Under the pieces are notes generated by a model, which saw nothing but the letters and a program-made list of their open reading frames with translations, did no database searches and was not told where the DNA came from. DNA of 64,000 bases from Cladocopium goreaui (lineage: Eukaryota; Sar; Dinophyceae; Suessiales; Symbiodiniaceae), in assembly GCA_947184155.2 (NCBI GenBank), contig CAMXCT020000272.1, forward strand, positions 124,001-188,000, given 5' to 3'. Made by a program: the position numbers and the translations under genes. Positions 42,596-54,544 of this stretch are shown in pieces. Positions within the stretch are counted from its first letter, which is position 1, and the number at the start of each line of letters is the position of its first letter.

Positions 42596-42820
42596 TCCAA
42601 AAACACCTGTGGCCACTGCTTTGGGCCCATCGCTCGCAGCCAGTTTCTTGATGAAAGCCTCATAGAGCTGTTGGGCCTGGTCTCCTCCCATGGCTTGATG
42701 GAAGTCCGGCTTTGGCTTCCTGGGCACAGCAGGATACACAGCAGGGGATCCATCCGCGCATGGGATGCGGACTGGCACCGAGCATGGGGACTGGCACTTT
42801 ACTGGCTTAGCCTCCAAACA
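42596..42820 (-). CDS. Possible exon, unknown product
   Basis: A minus open frame reads VKCQSPCSVPVRIPCADG, then FHQAMGGDQAQQLYEAFIKK and LAASDGPKAVATG, with a plausible donor GCCACAG|GTGTTT. High GC3. The 5' border is not resolved. No family recognised. Confidence 0.4.
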
Positions 42821-43066
42821 TGGCAAGCTCCGAAATTTGCCATTGATGCTTTTCCAAGCTATCTCCCTTTACTTTGGAGATTTAGCAGCTAGCCAAGCTT
42901 AAGGACCCCGGTGAGTAGAGTCAGTGATGCCATTCCACCAATTCCACCAGCACCAAATCCTCGCAAGAAGATCTTATCAATTCCCCAAAATAGCACGCAT
43001 CATATATCCAGGTGAAAAACACGTGAATGATTCAGATTCAATTCGATTCAAGGATTTATTGGAGAA

Positions 43067-43610
43067 AGAATGTATGTATGTATGTATGTATGTATGTATG
43101 TACGTCTTTGTATGTAAGTAATATATCATATATAGTATATAATATATGATATAATATATATATAATATGCAAATAATACATACTATATAATATAATATAT
43201 ATATATATATTATGTATTACATACAATATATAATATAATAATATATATAATATATTAAGTATTATATATTATATATAATAAATAATATATAAGATATAAT
43301 ATAAAATATATAATATATAATATATAATATATAATATATGGTGTATAATATATGATATATGATATATGATATATAATATATAATATACAATATATAATAT
43401 ACAATATATAATATTTAGTATTTAATATACAATATATGTATATATTACAATATATATATAATATAATACAATATATATATATGATATATGTGATATATAT
43501 GATATAATATATATATATATAACAAAATATATAATAATACACATATATGATATATACAATATCATCATATGTATATATATATATATGTATAATCATGTCT
43601 ATATATAATA
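43067..43610. repeat. GTAT and TA/ATAT array
   Basis: GTAT tetramers (43071-43110) then about 480 bp of ATATAT / AATATA units. Long Tyr/Ile frames over it are artefacts. Confidence 0.9.
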
Positions 43611-43747
43611 TATCTCTTCGAGGAACCCCCACCCAGGCAGAGTGCCAGGATGTGCCAAGATGTGCCAAGTGTCTTGAAGGTGGCAAAAAGGGTAAATTGA
43701 CTCACAACCAGCAGTTCCTGGGGCCAGCAATCTGCCACTGTAAAAGT

Positions 43748-43792
43748 GAACCCATGGCTATGCATGGCTATGCATGGCTATGCATGGCTTAT
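43748..43792. repeat. Three-copy ATGGCTATGC repeat
   Basis: CATGGCTATG units in tandem, inside sequence without a clear gene. Confidence 0.8.
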
Positions 43793-44211
43793 CCTGCAAG
43801 CCGTTTTTTTTGGAGGTGACAAGCCCCTCAGAACAGCCCCGGAATCCGTGGTTTTCGGGCGGTAATCAGTGGATTCTTTGCAATTTCAAAGCCAGCCAAC
43901 TGGCGCCATGTTGAGGATTGAACCCAGCCCCAAAATCGATGGTTAATAAGGCCTACAATAAACATGGTTCGGAAAGGTGGTTTAGCCCCCATGGTCAGCC
44001 CTTACTATTCTTGCCCGGACACCTCGGACAGGGGGCTTGACTCTCCATCAACCAGACATGCTTTGCCAGAGGCCTTGCCTGATTCATGAAAGAATGATTA
44101 AAAGCAACAAGTGATCCAGTTGATCCAATTCCCAAAGCTCAGCAGAAAACTCACGTTACAAAATATCATATGAAACACCCAACAGGGTCATCCATGTTCC
44201 CACTGTCTCAC

Positions 44212-44323
44212 CTGTCCAAGCTGCGAATCCATTGTCCACCACCGAGGAGGCCCATTGCTTCCCCGGCTCCTTCAGATCTGGCCACAAACGCAGTTTTAGC
44301 AGCTTGGGAGCCAGATAATTCAC
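44212..44323 (-). CDS. Possible exon, unknown product
   Basis: GATCAG acceptor-like and GGACAG|GTGAGA donor-like sites bound 112 bp. Two minus frames are open; one reads VNYLAPKLLKLRLWPDLKEP then VVDNGFAAWT, the other is Gly/Ala/Ser-rich. MITE-A copy 14 sits 46 bp upstream. Confidence 0.4.
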
Positions 44324-44369
44324 CTGATCCATAGCATCCTGCGCCGCGTTTAACAAAAACAAAGCAGTG

Positions 44370-44473
44370 TACCCTCTGGTAAACTAACATAGCTATTGAA
44401 AATGGCCATTTATAATGGATTTTCCCATTAAAAATGGTGATTTTCCATAATTATGTTAGTTTACCAGAGGGTA
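44370..44473. mobile_element. MITE-A copy 14
   Basis: Near-perfect palindrome with both ends intact, arms AACTAACATAGCTATTG / CATAATTATGTTAGTTTACC. Confidence 0.9.
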
Positions 44474-44724
44474 GTTGCTGTAGATGTTTATGCAGCTAGA
44501 ATTAGGTACTGTAAACCATTTTTTTGGAAAACATTGAATGCAGGTGCAGCTCAAACATTGTGTAACGTGGTTCCTGAATAAACAAAATGTGTCTGGGATG
44601 TTTGATGCGCTTGGGAGTGCACTTCCACTTTGTTGCCTGGGTAAAAAAGGCCAAGTTTTAGGGCCTATTTCCCAACTCGAAGATCATTTTCACATATGTT
44701 CACTATGGTTCTACCATGTATACA

Positions 44725-45660
44725 ATATATATATATATATATAGATAATAATATATTTGATATGATATATAACATCATATATATATACACTTTATATATA
44801 TAGTATAATATCTATTATATATATTAGCCATAGAAGTCACTCGAACTGCACCAAGTACCCCCAAGTGCCCTGACAAAGAGAGTCACCGCCATGGTCGAGC
44901 CACTCCCTGCTCAATGCCCATGAGTACCAGTAAACCACGACCAATTTCCGAGCAAACGTTCCTCAAGCAGCCGTGGTTTTTTGTTCATAAGGGAACCAAC
45001 CACATATATTGATCAATACATATATTTATATACAACCAAATATATACAGTAGTATGGTGTGGTATAATATATGATATAGTATAATATAATTAATATAATA
45101 CAATGAAATATAATATGGTGTCATGTCAATAAACTACAGTATAAACTACACTTTAATAGTATTATACATGTTTGATCTTATATAGTGTAGTATAATAAAA
45201 TATGATATGAATTGATATTACATGATATTGTTATAATGTCATATATATAATATAGTATGATATAGAATTTCAATAACATAATAAAATATAATATAATATA
45301 GTATAATATAATATAGTATAGTATAATATAGTATAATATATAGTATAATATAGTATAATATAGCATAATATAGTATAATATACTATAATATAGTATAATA
45401 TGGGATAATATAATATAGCATAATTTAGTATAAAATATGATAATATAGTATAATACTGTATAATCGTATAATTAATATAATACAGTCTAATTAATGTAAT
45501 TAAATATTGATATCGTTGTCATGTTTTATTCTTCTTCATATGCATATTCATATCGATATTGATATCAATACGAATTTTTAAAAAAATGCATAACATAAAG
45601 TAGTGTAATAAAACATGTATATATATATATACAGTATAGTTTTGTTTACATTATATGTTG
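44725..45660. repeat. TA and ATAGTATAAT arrays
   Basis: 44725-44830 is TA-rich. 45040-45480 is dominated by ATAGTATAAT-like decamers (densest 45290-45440). 45620-45640 is a TA run. Non-repeat text between has no gene. Confidence 0.85.
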
Positions 45661-46123
45661 TATCATACTGAATCTATATTTTATCATATGACATGCGAGG
45701 CCCCAACTGACACATCGAAGTGTCCCGTCCACCTTCACACTGGCGCTGGTCACGCGTTGTATTACCAGCTTCATGGCACCAGCGCGTGTGTCGCGTTGCG
45801 CGTTGCAACTGAGAACAGCCTGTGATTCCGCTGATTGATCATCTGGGATATTGATGGTTGGTATAATATATTATGGGAATTAATAGAATCATTCATTAAT
45901 ATAAAAATGATTAATGATGATTAATGATGATTAATAATAATAATGATTAATTGATGGTTAATATCCCAACGGTTCTAATCATTACAGCCTGTGACAAATT
46001 CATGGTCAAACCTCGACCCAACTGCTGAGATTTGCTCAGTCATGGGCTGCGATGAGCAATTCGAATCTCGGCCGAAAATAAAACACTGCTCGAAAAAAAA
46101 CAGAAAAGTGAGCCACTTGAAAT
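45661..46123. other. No recognisable gene
   Basis: ATTAATGATG-type repeats at 45890-45960. Otherwise nothing. Confidence 0.4.
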
Positions 46124-46229
46124 TACCCTCTGGTAATTTAACAGTTTGCTATTGAAAATGACCCTTTATAGTGGATTTTCCCATTAAAAATTGTGATTTT
46201 CCATAGTTATGTTAGTTTACCAGAGGGTA
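46124..46229. mobile_element. MITE-A copy 15
   Basis: Both ends intact. Left arm AATTTAACAGTTTGCTATTG, right arm CATAGTTATGTTAGTTTACC: different arm types. Confidence 0.85.
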
Positions 46230-46426
46230 CTCACAATGATGCTGAAATTATGGGCAATTACGCCTCGAAAAGTGAAGACACTGTTCAAGAAACTTGTAAA
46301 GCAGAATCACCGGCGCCATGCCGGGAAACATCAGAAGGGACTCTTGTTTACACCGGCGGGGACACCGCCTATGGAGTCCCCAGAGGCATGTTTTCTACAA
46401 GCGATGGACTCGACAAAGTGATATGA
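46224..46426 (+). CDS. Possible exon next to MITE-A copy 15
   Basis: Two plus frames stay open from the MITE end. One reads GNYASKSEDTVQETCKAESP then GTLVYTGGDTAYGVP; the other is basic. Composition is protein-like, but start, borders and family are unknown. Confidence 0.25.
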
Positions 46427-48076
46427 AAAAGTGATATGGAGCTCGGTTTGGAGATAAAATGAAGTCAATCTCCCAGTCACCATTAAGACATATTAAGACT
46501 AGATCATGGGGTGAAAATATTGAAGACATCGAAATGATGCTGTCTCGAAATGGTCCATCCTGTCCCTTTGCATCTATTAAAACAAACTAGCGTACCAATA
46601 CATTACAGAATGCCACAAGCTGAACATTCTCCACTGACCAACTGGCCAACTCAAACCAGCACCCAATGATGTCTCTTTGAGGAAAAAATAAGGGGTGGAG
46701 TTAAGCTCAAACAAACGAATTGGATGCTATGGTTTTTTTGACCCCGAAAAAATTGGGATCTCCCCTATAGCTATGGTTATTATATAATATACTGTATATA
46801 TATGTACACATATATCCACTATCCCCCTTATAATTAGACCCAGAACCCGGGTACCGCCAGTTTATTGAAAAAAATACCCCCAAAAAGCGGTGCCCTGGTT
46901 CCGGTGGTGTTTCTTAGGGATATTAAGAGGGGGATTATCCACTTATAACTGGAGCTACACTTCCAAGTAGCGTCATGAAGGCTCTGCTACAAATTGGTGC
47001 CCCCCATTTGCGTTCCTGGCCGCCTTTTCTTGGGCTCGCCAGGTCGTTAACTTTGGGACCGAACATGGCAGTTGTCACAGTTGCGACGCAACATGTTTTT
47101 GTTTCTGCAGAGGTTTCACCAGCTTTCTTTCCCAAAAAGCTGCCCATATTTAAGAAATGAAACATTGCAAGATGATGCAAAATGTGGATAGAGCATGATC
47201 AATCTCAGTCTCCGACTTGCACCTGCATTAAATATTCATGAAACCCATGCATATCCATGTTGTCGATGGTGAACCACCATGCAAAGTCCCAATCCGTAAG
47301 AGGATCTCTTCGGAAGCCGATTATTGTACATTTGTGCCCTGAGCTCAGCTGGCAGAAATTGTGTTTCACAAATGCTCCTTCTGAAAAATTCTCCATGAAA
47401 CTCTTCGATTGTCGTATGCCCTAATTGGGTGATTGGGGACGCGGAAAAATAAGTATATGCAAACGCCGACACAACACGCACTATCCGGACCAAGTTCCTA
47501 CATCAGCGGCCAACATCCAAGAAGTTCTCCAAACTCATCCCGGTCTGAAATGAGATCTGTATAGATCTCTATGAAACTACTAAATTGTAGGAAAGACCCG
47601 TTGGCATCAGTTGGCCATGTATGGCCATGTGGTATGAAACATTCTGAAACTATAGCTGCCAGCTTGGTTGGGCAATCTGCAGCCGGGCATGCCAGTCTGG
47701 GAGAAGGCGCTCCTGGTCCGAAATCGGCGAGACAAGGGATGGAACAAACATGTCCCCTACATAGGATTCATCAAGAATATAGGATGAACCAAAAAAAATA
47801 CGAGCACCTTCACCACAATCAGAGGTACTATTGACTAATATGAGTATGATATATGTGATATACTAATAGTAATAAAGTAATAAGTATGGTATAAGTGATA
47901 TCTCACATTACAATATGAGTCATATGAGGACAAGACAGGAGCCAAGATTGTCTTTTCGCCACGCTTTCGCTTGACTTGGGACACTTGTGGATGGCAGTTT
48001 TAAGGTGCCGGCACTGTTCATGTTCATGGCTACAGTCTAAAGTTGGGAATCGAAACTCTTCATCTCCAACGAGCCT
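46427..48076. other. No firm gene
   Basis: A minus frame at 47205-47396 is protein-like (DWDFAWWFTIDNMDMHGFHE) but overlaps another open minus frame. Two MITE-like TA words at 46780-46815. Unassigned. Confidence 0.3.
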
Positions 48077-48184
48077 TACCCTCTGGTTATGTCAAACATA
48101 GCTATTGAAAATGGCTATTTATAGTGGATTTTCCCATTAAAAATGGTGATTTTCCATCGTTTTTTGTATGTTTACCAGAGGGTA
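48077..48184. mobile_element. MITE-A copy 16
   Basis: Both ends intact. Left arm TATGTCAAACATAGCTATTG, right arm CATCGTTTTTTGTATGTTTACC: different arm types. Confidence 0.85.
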
Positions 48185-48364
48185 CCTGGTTCAGTGGCCA
48201 TATCAGTGCCCTCCAGCTATGGCATGCTACGAGACACGACACCTGGGTGCAGGGCGCGTGTTACACCCCAGCGCCCAGGCGTTTAGGGCAGCAGCGCTAT
48301 GTAAAGCTTCGACCTGAGAGGATCCGAAAGATCCAGGCACTTGGAACCAGGTACCCGGCCTGGT

Positions 48365-48411
48365 CATTTAATGGGATTTTAATGGGATATTCATGGGATA
48401 TTCATGGGATA
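48365..48411. repeat. Array S5 (inverted ATCCCATTAA) attached to MITE-A
   Basis: TTTAATGGGA, TTTTAATGGGA and two TATTCATGGGA units run up to the left end of MITE-A copy 17. Confidence 0.75.
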
Positions 48412-48537
48412 TACCCTCTGATAATGACTAACAGTTTGCGAACTTGAAAATGGCCCAATCGAAATAGTGGATGACTTCCCAGTCGAATAGCATGGTGATG
48501 TTCCGTAGTTTTTTGTTTGTATGTTTACCAGAGGGTA
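48412..48537. mobile_element. MITE-A copy 17
   Basis: Left end TACCCTCTGATAATGAC (one substitution), right end intact. Left arm ACTAACAGTTTGCGAACTTG, right arm TAGTTTTTTGTTTGTATG: different arm types. Confidence 0.8.
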
Positions 48538-50116
48538 AGGCCCAGAACATCGACCAAAGCCCGCTGGGCAGAGGTAAACATGACTAGATGTGGGCATATG
48601 ACTAAATATGACCAGTCATGAATTGTGGGTTTCCTAAAATGTGGGTTCCAATTATCCATTCATAGATAGATTCTCCATCCATTTATACACCATCCAGATC
48701 TATGCTGTCAGCCTGGCATGGGTGGCATCGTTTGCGGTGTAAAGCCAAGGCCTGGCACCGACAAGAAAAGGCCCCAAGGGAGGCGACCATGGGGAGCATG
48801 GGCTGACCGCGCCCCATGAAATGTCACGTGGCGCTCAATCATGTCTAAGGAAAATCACACACTGTGAAACAGCGAGTTGGTACCTTTCTCTTGCAAAGAA
48901 TCTAGTGAATCAAGTGGTTTCCGAAAAGGCCGGCCACCAAACCATGTAACAAAATAGCATATCAAGGTGTCACTTGCCCGGGCGCCCAACTCTACATTTG
49001 TACGAGTACCAGAGTTTTGGAAAGTGCGCTCGAACTGTGCACAATTGGGGACAATTGTTGCATTCAAAAATCATCGGAATCTCAAAAACAGGTTCCGTAT
49101 AGTTGCCTGAAACGTATGGGATTTGCTATGCCTTTTCATAAAATCCAGTAATAAATCCCGGTACTCTTTGTATGGTCGTCCAGCTGTGCCAATTCATTTG
49201 TTGCATGACCACATCAGGCAACATCCATGCGCCGTGGAAACTGCCAGCATTGCTGCAAATATTGACACCGGTTTCACAAATAAGGAAGGTTGTGCTGATA
49301 GTTCCACCTTGCTATCTTGTTTCGTATCGGCTCCAGACAAGAAACAGATGTTTTGGGCGGTATAAGCAAACTAAGGTCTTGCCATTGCAAATCACGGTTG
49401 TGGTTTCAGAATGCTCCGGCCACGGCGCTTCGTGATCGTTTTTTCCATATAGAATTTACTCGGTCCCATGGTTGGAGGTATCCCTTACCCCATCCCCACC
49501 CTGCCTGTCCCTTGCGCTACCGGCGCTACCGTCCTGACATGGCTTAAGCGAAAATGGGGATGGGCCGACGTATCTATGGCACTACTTCTTATTAAATTAT
49601 ATATTGAATTTTATATATATATATATATCTGTATAATTATATAATATACACATGGGAAAACGATGGAAAATGAAGTTTTAAATTTATTGGAATGGTGGAA
49701 TGGGTTCCCAAGACCTTTTCAAGCCTGGAATGGATGTCAGAAGTGATCACTACAGCACGTCTATTCCGTTCAACTTCTGGGACTTGTTCCTCAATGGTTC
49801 TTCCCCGGAGAAGCTCCATCAGACTGCCATCGCAGGGATTTTTCAGTGTCAAGATATGTCAAGATGACTTTCATGCTGTTGCAGATCCGAAAGATCTGCA
49901 AGAATTGCCAAAAATGACCAGTCATCCACTCATCCAAATCATCCAAATCATCCAAAAATCATCCAATAGCCATAGCTGCCATAGCTGCCATAGCTGCCAT
50001 AGCGTATCGAAAAACGTGTGCACCTTGGGAGGGACATCCTTCCAGCCACCGTAGCAACCTGCGAGAGGTGACGGCAATCACCGCGTTTTTCGGTGAGGAT
50101 CCAGAGAAATGACGGA
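48538..50116. other. No firm gene; TA tract 49607-49650
   Basis: A family B-like arm (GGGTTTCCTAAAATGTGGG, 48629-48647) is present. A 120-codon plus frame (49692-50054) ends in four CATAGCTGC units (49969-50001). No domain recognised. Confidence 0.35.
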
Positions 50117-50244
50117 ATCATCTGGTTATGACATTCACAGTTCGCCATGGAAAATCACCATGCTATTTTCATAGGTAAACCCAGGTAAACCATCTATTTC
50201 TATGGGCCATCTATACCATGGCTATGTTAAATAACCAGAGGATA
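50117..50244. mobile_element. MITE-A copy 18
   Basis: ATCATCTGGTTATGACATTC ... ATGTTAAATAACCAGAGGATA. Ends mutated. The core matches copy 9 (doubled GGTAAACC), so the two form a subfamily. Confidence 0.7.
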
Positions 50245-50772
50245 TCCATGTTTTAATATGTTTGACCAATCAACTCAACTGAGATCAATGGAATCACTGC
50301 ACTGTAGACGCCAAGCCCTGATGTGACATGAAAGCGGCAAAGTCATGGGAAGAAAGGCTGGTTGTGCTGGTTGCCTTATACATCAGCAGTCCCAAGAGGG
50401 CAGTGTATCAATCCATGACTTCTGCTTTGATTTGGCCCAGTTAGAAATTCTCCGCTGAAGTTTGCAGAACAACCATAAATTCGTGCGCCTTCTGTCTAGG
50501 ATGTCTAGACATAGAAAAACATGTACAAATTTGGAAAACCAAAAAACGCTGTGGCTCGGGGGACAACGGACGTCGGTCCCGTGAATTCGTTTTGGTCTAT
50601 GAAAACTGTGTGGCATTTCAAGCCATTGGAGGCCTTTCCCATGGCCATGTAGAAACTTCTTAGTCTACCATGTGGATCGTCATACACGAAGAAAAACACA
50701 TCAGTATTGCCACTGATCCAGACTTTCCGGCTTCATGTCCCAAAACCCGGTCGTTGCAACGCTGCCTTTTTT

Positions 50773-50937
50773 TTATTCCAAGATTTTCGAACGGAGGGTC
50801 CCCCGCTTTGAGCGAGGAATGACCTCCTGAATCAAGTCCACGGCGCGCTCTGCGCCACCCGAATCGCGGATCTCATCTGCCAACGCCTGTGCGTTCCAAC
50901 GAAAGGCCCTTCTGCTCGTGCCAAGGAGCTCTTCCTC
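50773..50937 (-). CDS. Possible last exon of UDP-glycosyltransferase-like gene
   Basis: The minus frame, opening after a TGCCTGAG acceptor-like site, reads EELLGTSRRAF then WNAQALADEIRDSGGAERAV and DLIQEVIPRSK, ending at TAA 50773-50775. A helix followed by (S/A)GG..RAV.LI matches the C-terminal helix of family 1 glycosyltransferases. It is in the right order downstream of the exons at 51346 and 54545-55203. Confidence 0.5.
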   Translation of the reverse strand, partial: EEELLGTSRRAFRWNAQALADEIRDSGGAERAVDLIQEVIPRSKRGTLRSKILE

Positions 50938-51345
50938 AGGCAATGGAAACCAATGGAAATCAATGGGATCTATAACCAGCAACCAACATGAATGAAACAA
51001 CTCTAGAGTATAGTATATATGCCAATTTGAGAGTTGGATGTGTCTGAAATGTAGGGGTGAACCCATAAATTGACCAGTTCTGATGGGGAAAATGAAGGCT
51101 TAAACCACTGGATCTTGGGTTTCCCCAACATGTTCAGACAAAGAAATCACCAAAGGGGAGCCAAGGAATAAAAATGTCGGTCTCGATCCTATCTGATTCC
51201 AGCCAAGAAGTGAGCAAGCATAAAATGATCATCCAAATGATCCAATTTTCGATCTAAATGGAAGCTTTCCAAACATCAAAAATCATCAAAAATCATCCAA
51301 ATCTTGAAATTCAGCAGGTTTTCCCAGGGTGATCACCGTTCTCAC

Positions 51346-51453
51346 CAGGTCTCAAGGGCATCGCACACCGAGGCCTCAAAGGTTCCTATGGGCGATTCGA
51401 TGTCGGTGAAAGACATGACAGATGGCACCGTCACTTGGACGGCAACGCCCAAC
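51346..51453 (-). CDS. Possible exon of UDP-glycosyltransferase-like gene
   Basis: TGGCTCAG acceptor-like and GACCTG|GTGAGA donor-like sites bound 108 bp. The frame reads LGVAVQVTVPSVMSFTDIES then FEASVCDALETW. It resembles the segment after the donor-binding loop in this family (L-G-V-G-L-x-V followed by a helix). MITE-A copy 19 is 35 bp upstream in the presumed intron. Confidence 0.45.
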
Positions 51454-51487
51454 CTGAGCCATGTCGTCCCGCGTTTCATGACCGCTA

Positions 51488-51604
51488 TGACCCTCTGGTA
51501 AACGTTTACATAACTATGGAAAATCGCCATGCTATTCATGGGTAAATCCACTATTTCGACTGGGCCATGGCTTCAATAGCTATGTAAACGTTTACCAGAG
51601 GATA
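51488..51604. mobile_element. MITE-A copy 19
   Basis: TGACCCTCTGGTAAACG ... CGTTTACCAGAGGATA. Arms AACGTTTACATAACTATGG / CAATAGCTATGTAAACG match. Confidence 0.8.
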
Positions 51605-52190
51605 CCATGGAAATCGCCCATCTGAAATTGAAATGTTCTTGTGTGACATGGTCCATGGAGACTTGTAGCCCGACCATGTGGAATCTAGCAATCAACTGCC
51701 ACATCGTCCGCAAATATTCCAGCAGACTCAGCAAAACACATCAAAATTGTTTTCATCCATGCCCACTGCAAGATCAATACTAAATTCATGTCAGGATAGT
51801 GTCAAATGCCTGAGTTCAGTTCACAAATCTGGTGTGTCAAGATTGCCAGCCAACACTGTGCGAATAGAGCTGCCACGAACACAGTCGACAAAGCGCTGGG
51901 GCCAATAGGTTAACCTAGGCCTCCTAGCCATGTCCACCGAGGCGATATATCGGAATAAGAAAAAAACAGTTAAAACATGTTAAAACCTGGTTGCACTGTT
52001 TTTTACCGTCAAGCAGGGGACCGCAAAATATTCATCAAACCTGTTTCATCGTACGTTGATCCACGTGCTGTGAACACAGCACCCATGTGCATCGTAAGCC
52101 CCCAGTGCAACAGAAAGTCACCCCGTTTGGCTCTATGGACTGCAGTGATCAAAGCAAGGTTAGAAAGAAACGTCCGAGTTGCGGACACAT
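51605..52190. other. No firm gene
   Basis: Short frames only; probably intron of the glycosyltransferase-like gene. Confidence 0.35.
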
Positions 52191-52194
52191 GGAG

Positions 52195-52765
52195 CGTAGA
52201 GCTGCCACAGAAAACAGTAGAGAAGAGTGTCAAGGACCGTAGACGACGATCAAGAATAGTGTCAAGCACAGTATAGGGAACAGTAGAGCAAAGTGAAGTC
52301 CTCAAACCTCATTTTCTACAGTTCAAAACAAGCATGAACCGAGAAAAAATGCGAGCCATGCGTACCAAGAAGGCGCGGCTGAGAGGTGAATGATACAGCA
52401 AAGAATGATCGTGGCAGCATTGTTCTGAGAGCCGGAATGAAACGCGAAACAAAGAGAAGCTGGCGAACCGGAAAAAGCACCGAAAATTAGTGAAAGTAAA
52501 ATCGGGTGCCAGACTAGCAGAAAGCCTTGATATGGGAGAACAGTAGAGAAGGGCGTCAAACACAGTAGAGAACACTAGAGGAACATCGGACAAGAGCACC
52601 ACACGCAGTAGCGAAGAGTACAGAACAATGTCCACTACAGAAGAGGAGACAGAGTGCTTGGTGAAGCATAGTAAAGGAGCGTCAAGCACACTAGAGGACA
52701 GTACAAAAGCAGTAGAGGGCAGTGGGAACAAAGATGGACAAAGAACGTCAAGGACAAGAGAACAA
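52195..52765. repeat. Degenerate CAGTAGAG / GTCAAGCACA repeat
   Basis: Words ACAGTAGAGAA, GTCAAGCACA, GAAGAGTA and AACAATG recur irregularly over about 570 bp. This likely explains the 157-codon minus frame (52309-52782), which is Ser/Leu-rich and lacks a domain. Confidence 0.5.
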
Positions 52766-53600
52766 TAGGATGCCAAACACAATACAGGTAGGGACTGTGC
52801 TTAGCAGTAAGAGAAACAGGGCCGGCCATTGTGTGGATGCGGATGTGCCCGGCATTGATGAAAATCCACCCAAATCTCCCTTTTTTTGGAGTGCAACCCC
52901 TCAAACTGCAGCTTGGCACACGCCTGCCACACGCCGGAACGGCATGCATGTCAAATTGCGCCTGATGTTGAAAAGTCTCAAAATACATCCTTTTTTATTG
53001 TTGAATGAAAAAAGTTTTTCTACTTTTGACAACCCTCCAAATGTAGCGAATCAGTCTACTTTCTTGTTACAGAACGCACGCAAAATGCAATCTCTTGCAG
53101 CGTTAACAGGTGTGTGCGTCGGGGGTGCGATTGTGTTTTGCAACCGAAGGCTGCGAAAACGCATGGGAATGGTTGCGGAGATGGTGTTGGTGAAGTTGCT
53201 GCGCAGTTCTATGTTCAGCAACACTTGAGATCAAGATGGAAACAAGTAGCACAGACACATGAGCAGCATACAAAGAGTAATGATGTGTTTGGCTGGAAAA
53301 GGAACAATCAAAACAGGAAGGACTTGCGCGAAGGCAAGCGTCTCACTTGCGACTCGGAAAACCGCCCACTTTCGTCTCTGTCTCACTTGCGTCTCCTACA
53401 GTATGTCTCACTTGTATCTCGGAAAACCATTCGCTTCCGTCTCCCCATCATCATCATCATCATCATCATGATCATCATCAATGTCGGTGTGCAAGTACAA
53501 GAGAAGAGCTCATAGCGTAGCATATGTGTGCAAGTACAAGAGAAGATCTCTTGGCGTTAGGATGTAGTCCCTGCCCAGACACCAAGGGCATTATCACACA
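52766..53600. other. No firm gene
   Basis: A 168-codon plus frame (52722-53228) has no domain. CTTGTATCTCGGAAAACC-like words repeat at 53340-53430. ATC run at 53448-53475. Confidence 0.35.
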
Positions 53601-53616
53601 CCACCCCAGACGAAAC

Positions 53617-53818
<202 letters not shown>

Positions 53819-54540
53819 TTGCCCGGCGCACACGTCAATGGGACAGCGATCTCGTGCCTTCTCACGACGATTCGTGGATGACACAAACGTTGCCGGTTGA
53901 AACACGCAAATAGGCACCATCCTATGATCCCCAACGGTGCTTTTGTTCCTCGTGAAACGAGGTACTATGGTTCCATACAATGTTCCATGGGGTCACAGCT
54001 AAATATCCAATCGTGAACTCGGCCCAGCCACTCCGTTATCAGCTTGGTCTTGGCCATTTCTTCATGACATGGAACGATCATCATTGGACTTCCAACCTTC
54101 GTGCGCAAGGTTGGGGCCCAAGGGCCCAGGGGCCCAGGGGCCCAGAGAAAAGGGGATACTTTCTTCATGGGAAAACTGGGAAAACATGGGATTTTCTGGA
54201 ACCAAATCAAGGTGGCGAAGATTTTCCAAATCAAAGTTGTGGCTATTCAGATCTCCAGATATCTCCGGCACTAAGTTAACCAACGGTTTGATAGCCTCCA
54301 TTCCAAGATAACAAGCCAATAAAACAGTTCCTCAAAACATCAGATTTTGAGATTTTAGAGATAAGTGATTCACAGTCTCATAGTTCTTCGCCAACTTCGC
54401 CAAACTGGGGACTCGAAGGCTCACTCCACATCACCTTCCAACTATCTTCACACACGTGCACCCTTCCCATTACGTATAATCACAGACAAACAGTAGACCT
54501 GGCAGCCCTGGGAATTTGATGGGATTTTGGAGGCTTCTGC
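53819..54540. other. No firm gene
   Basis: Three GGGCCCAG units at 54115-54147. Short frames on both strands. Probably intronic relative to the glycosyltransferase-like gene. Confidence 0.35.
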
Positions 54541-54544
54541 TTCC

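Noticed and set aside
46224-46430. MITE-A copy 15 as a proven intron of the adjacent open frame
   Set aside because: The frame runs straight out of the element end and no upstream exon was identified, so splicing at the element ends cannot be shown.
52309-52782. 157-codon Ser/Leu-rich minus frame
   Set aside because: Falls on a degenerate tandem repeat and shows no domain; best seen as a repeat shadow.
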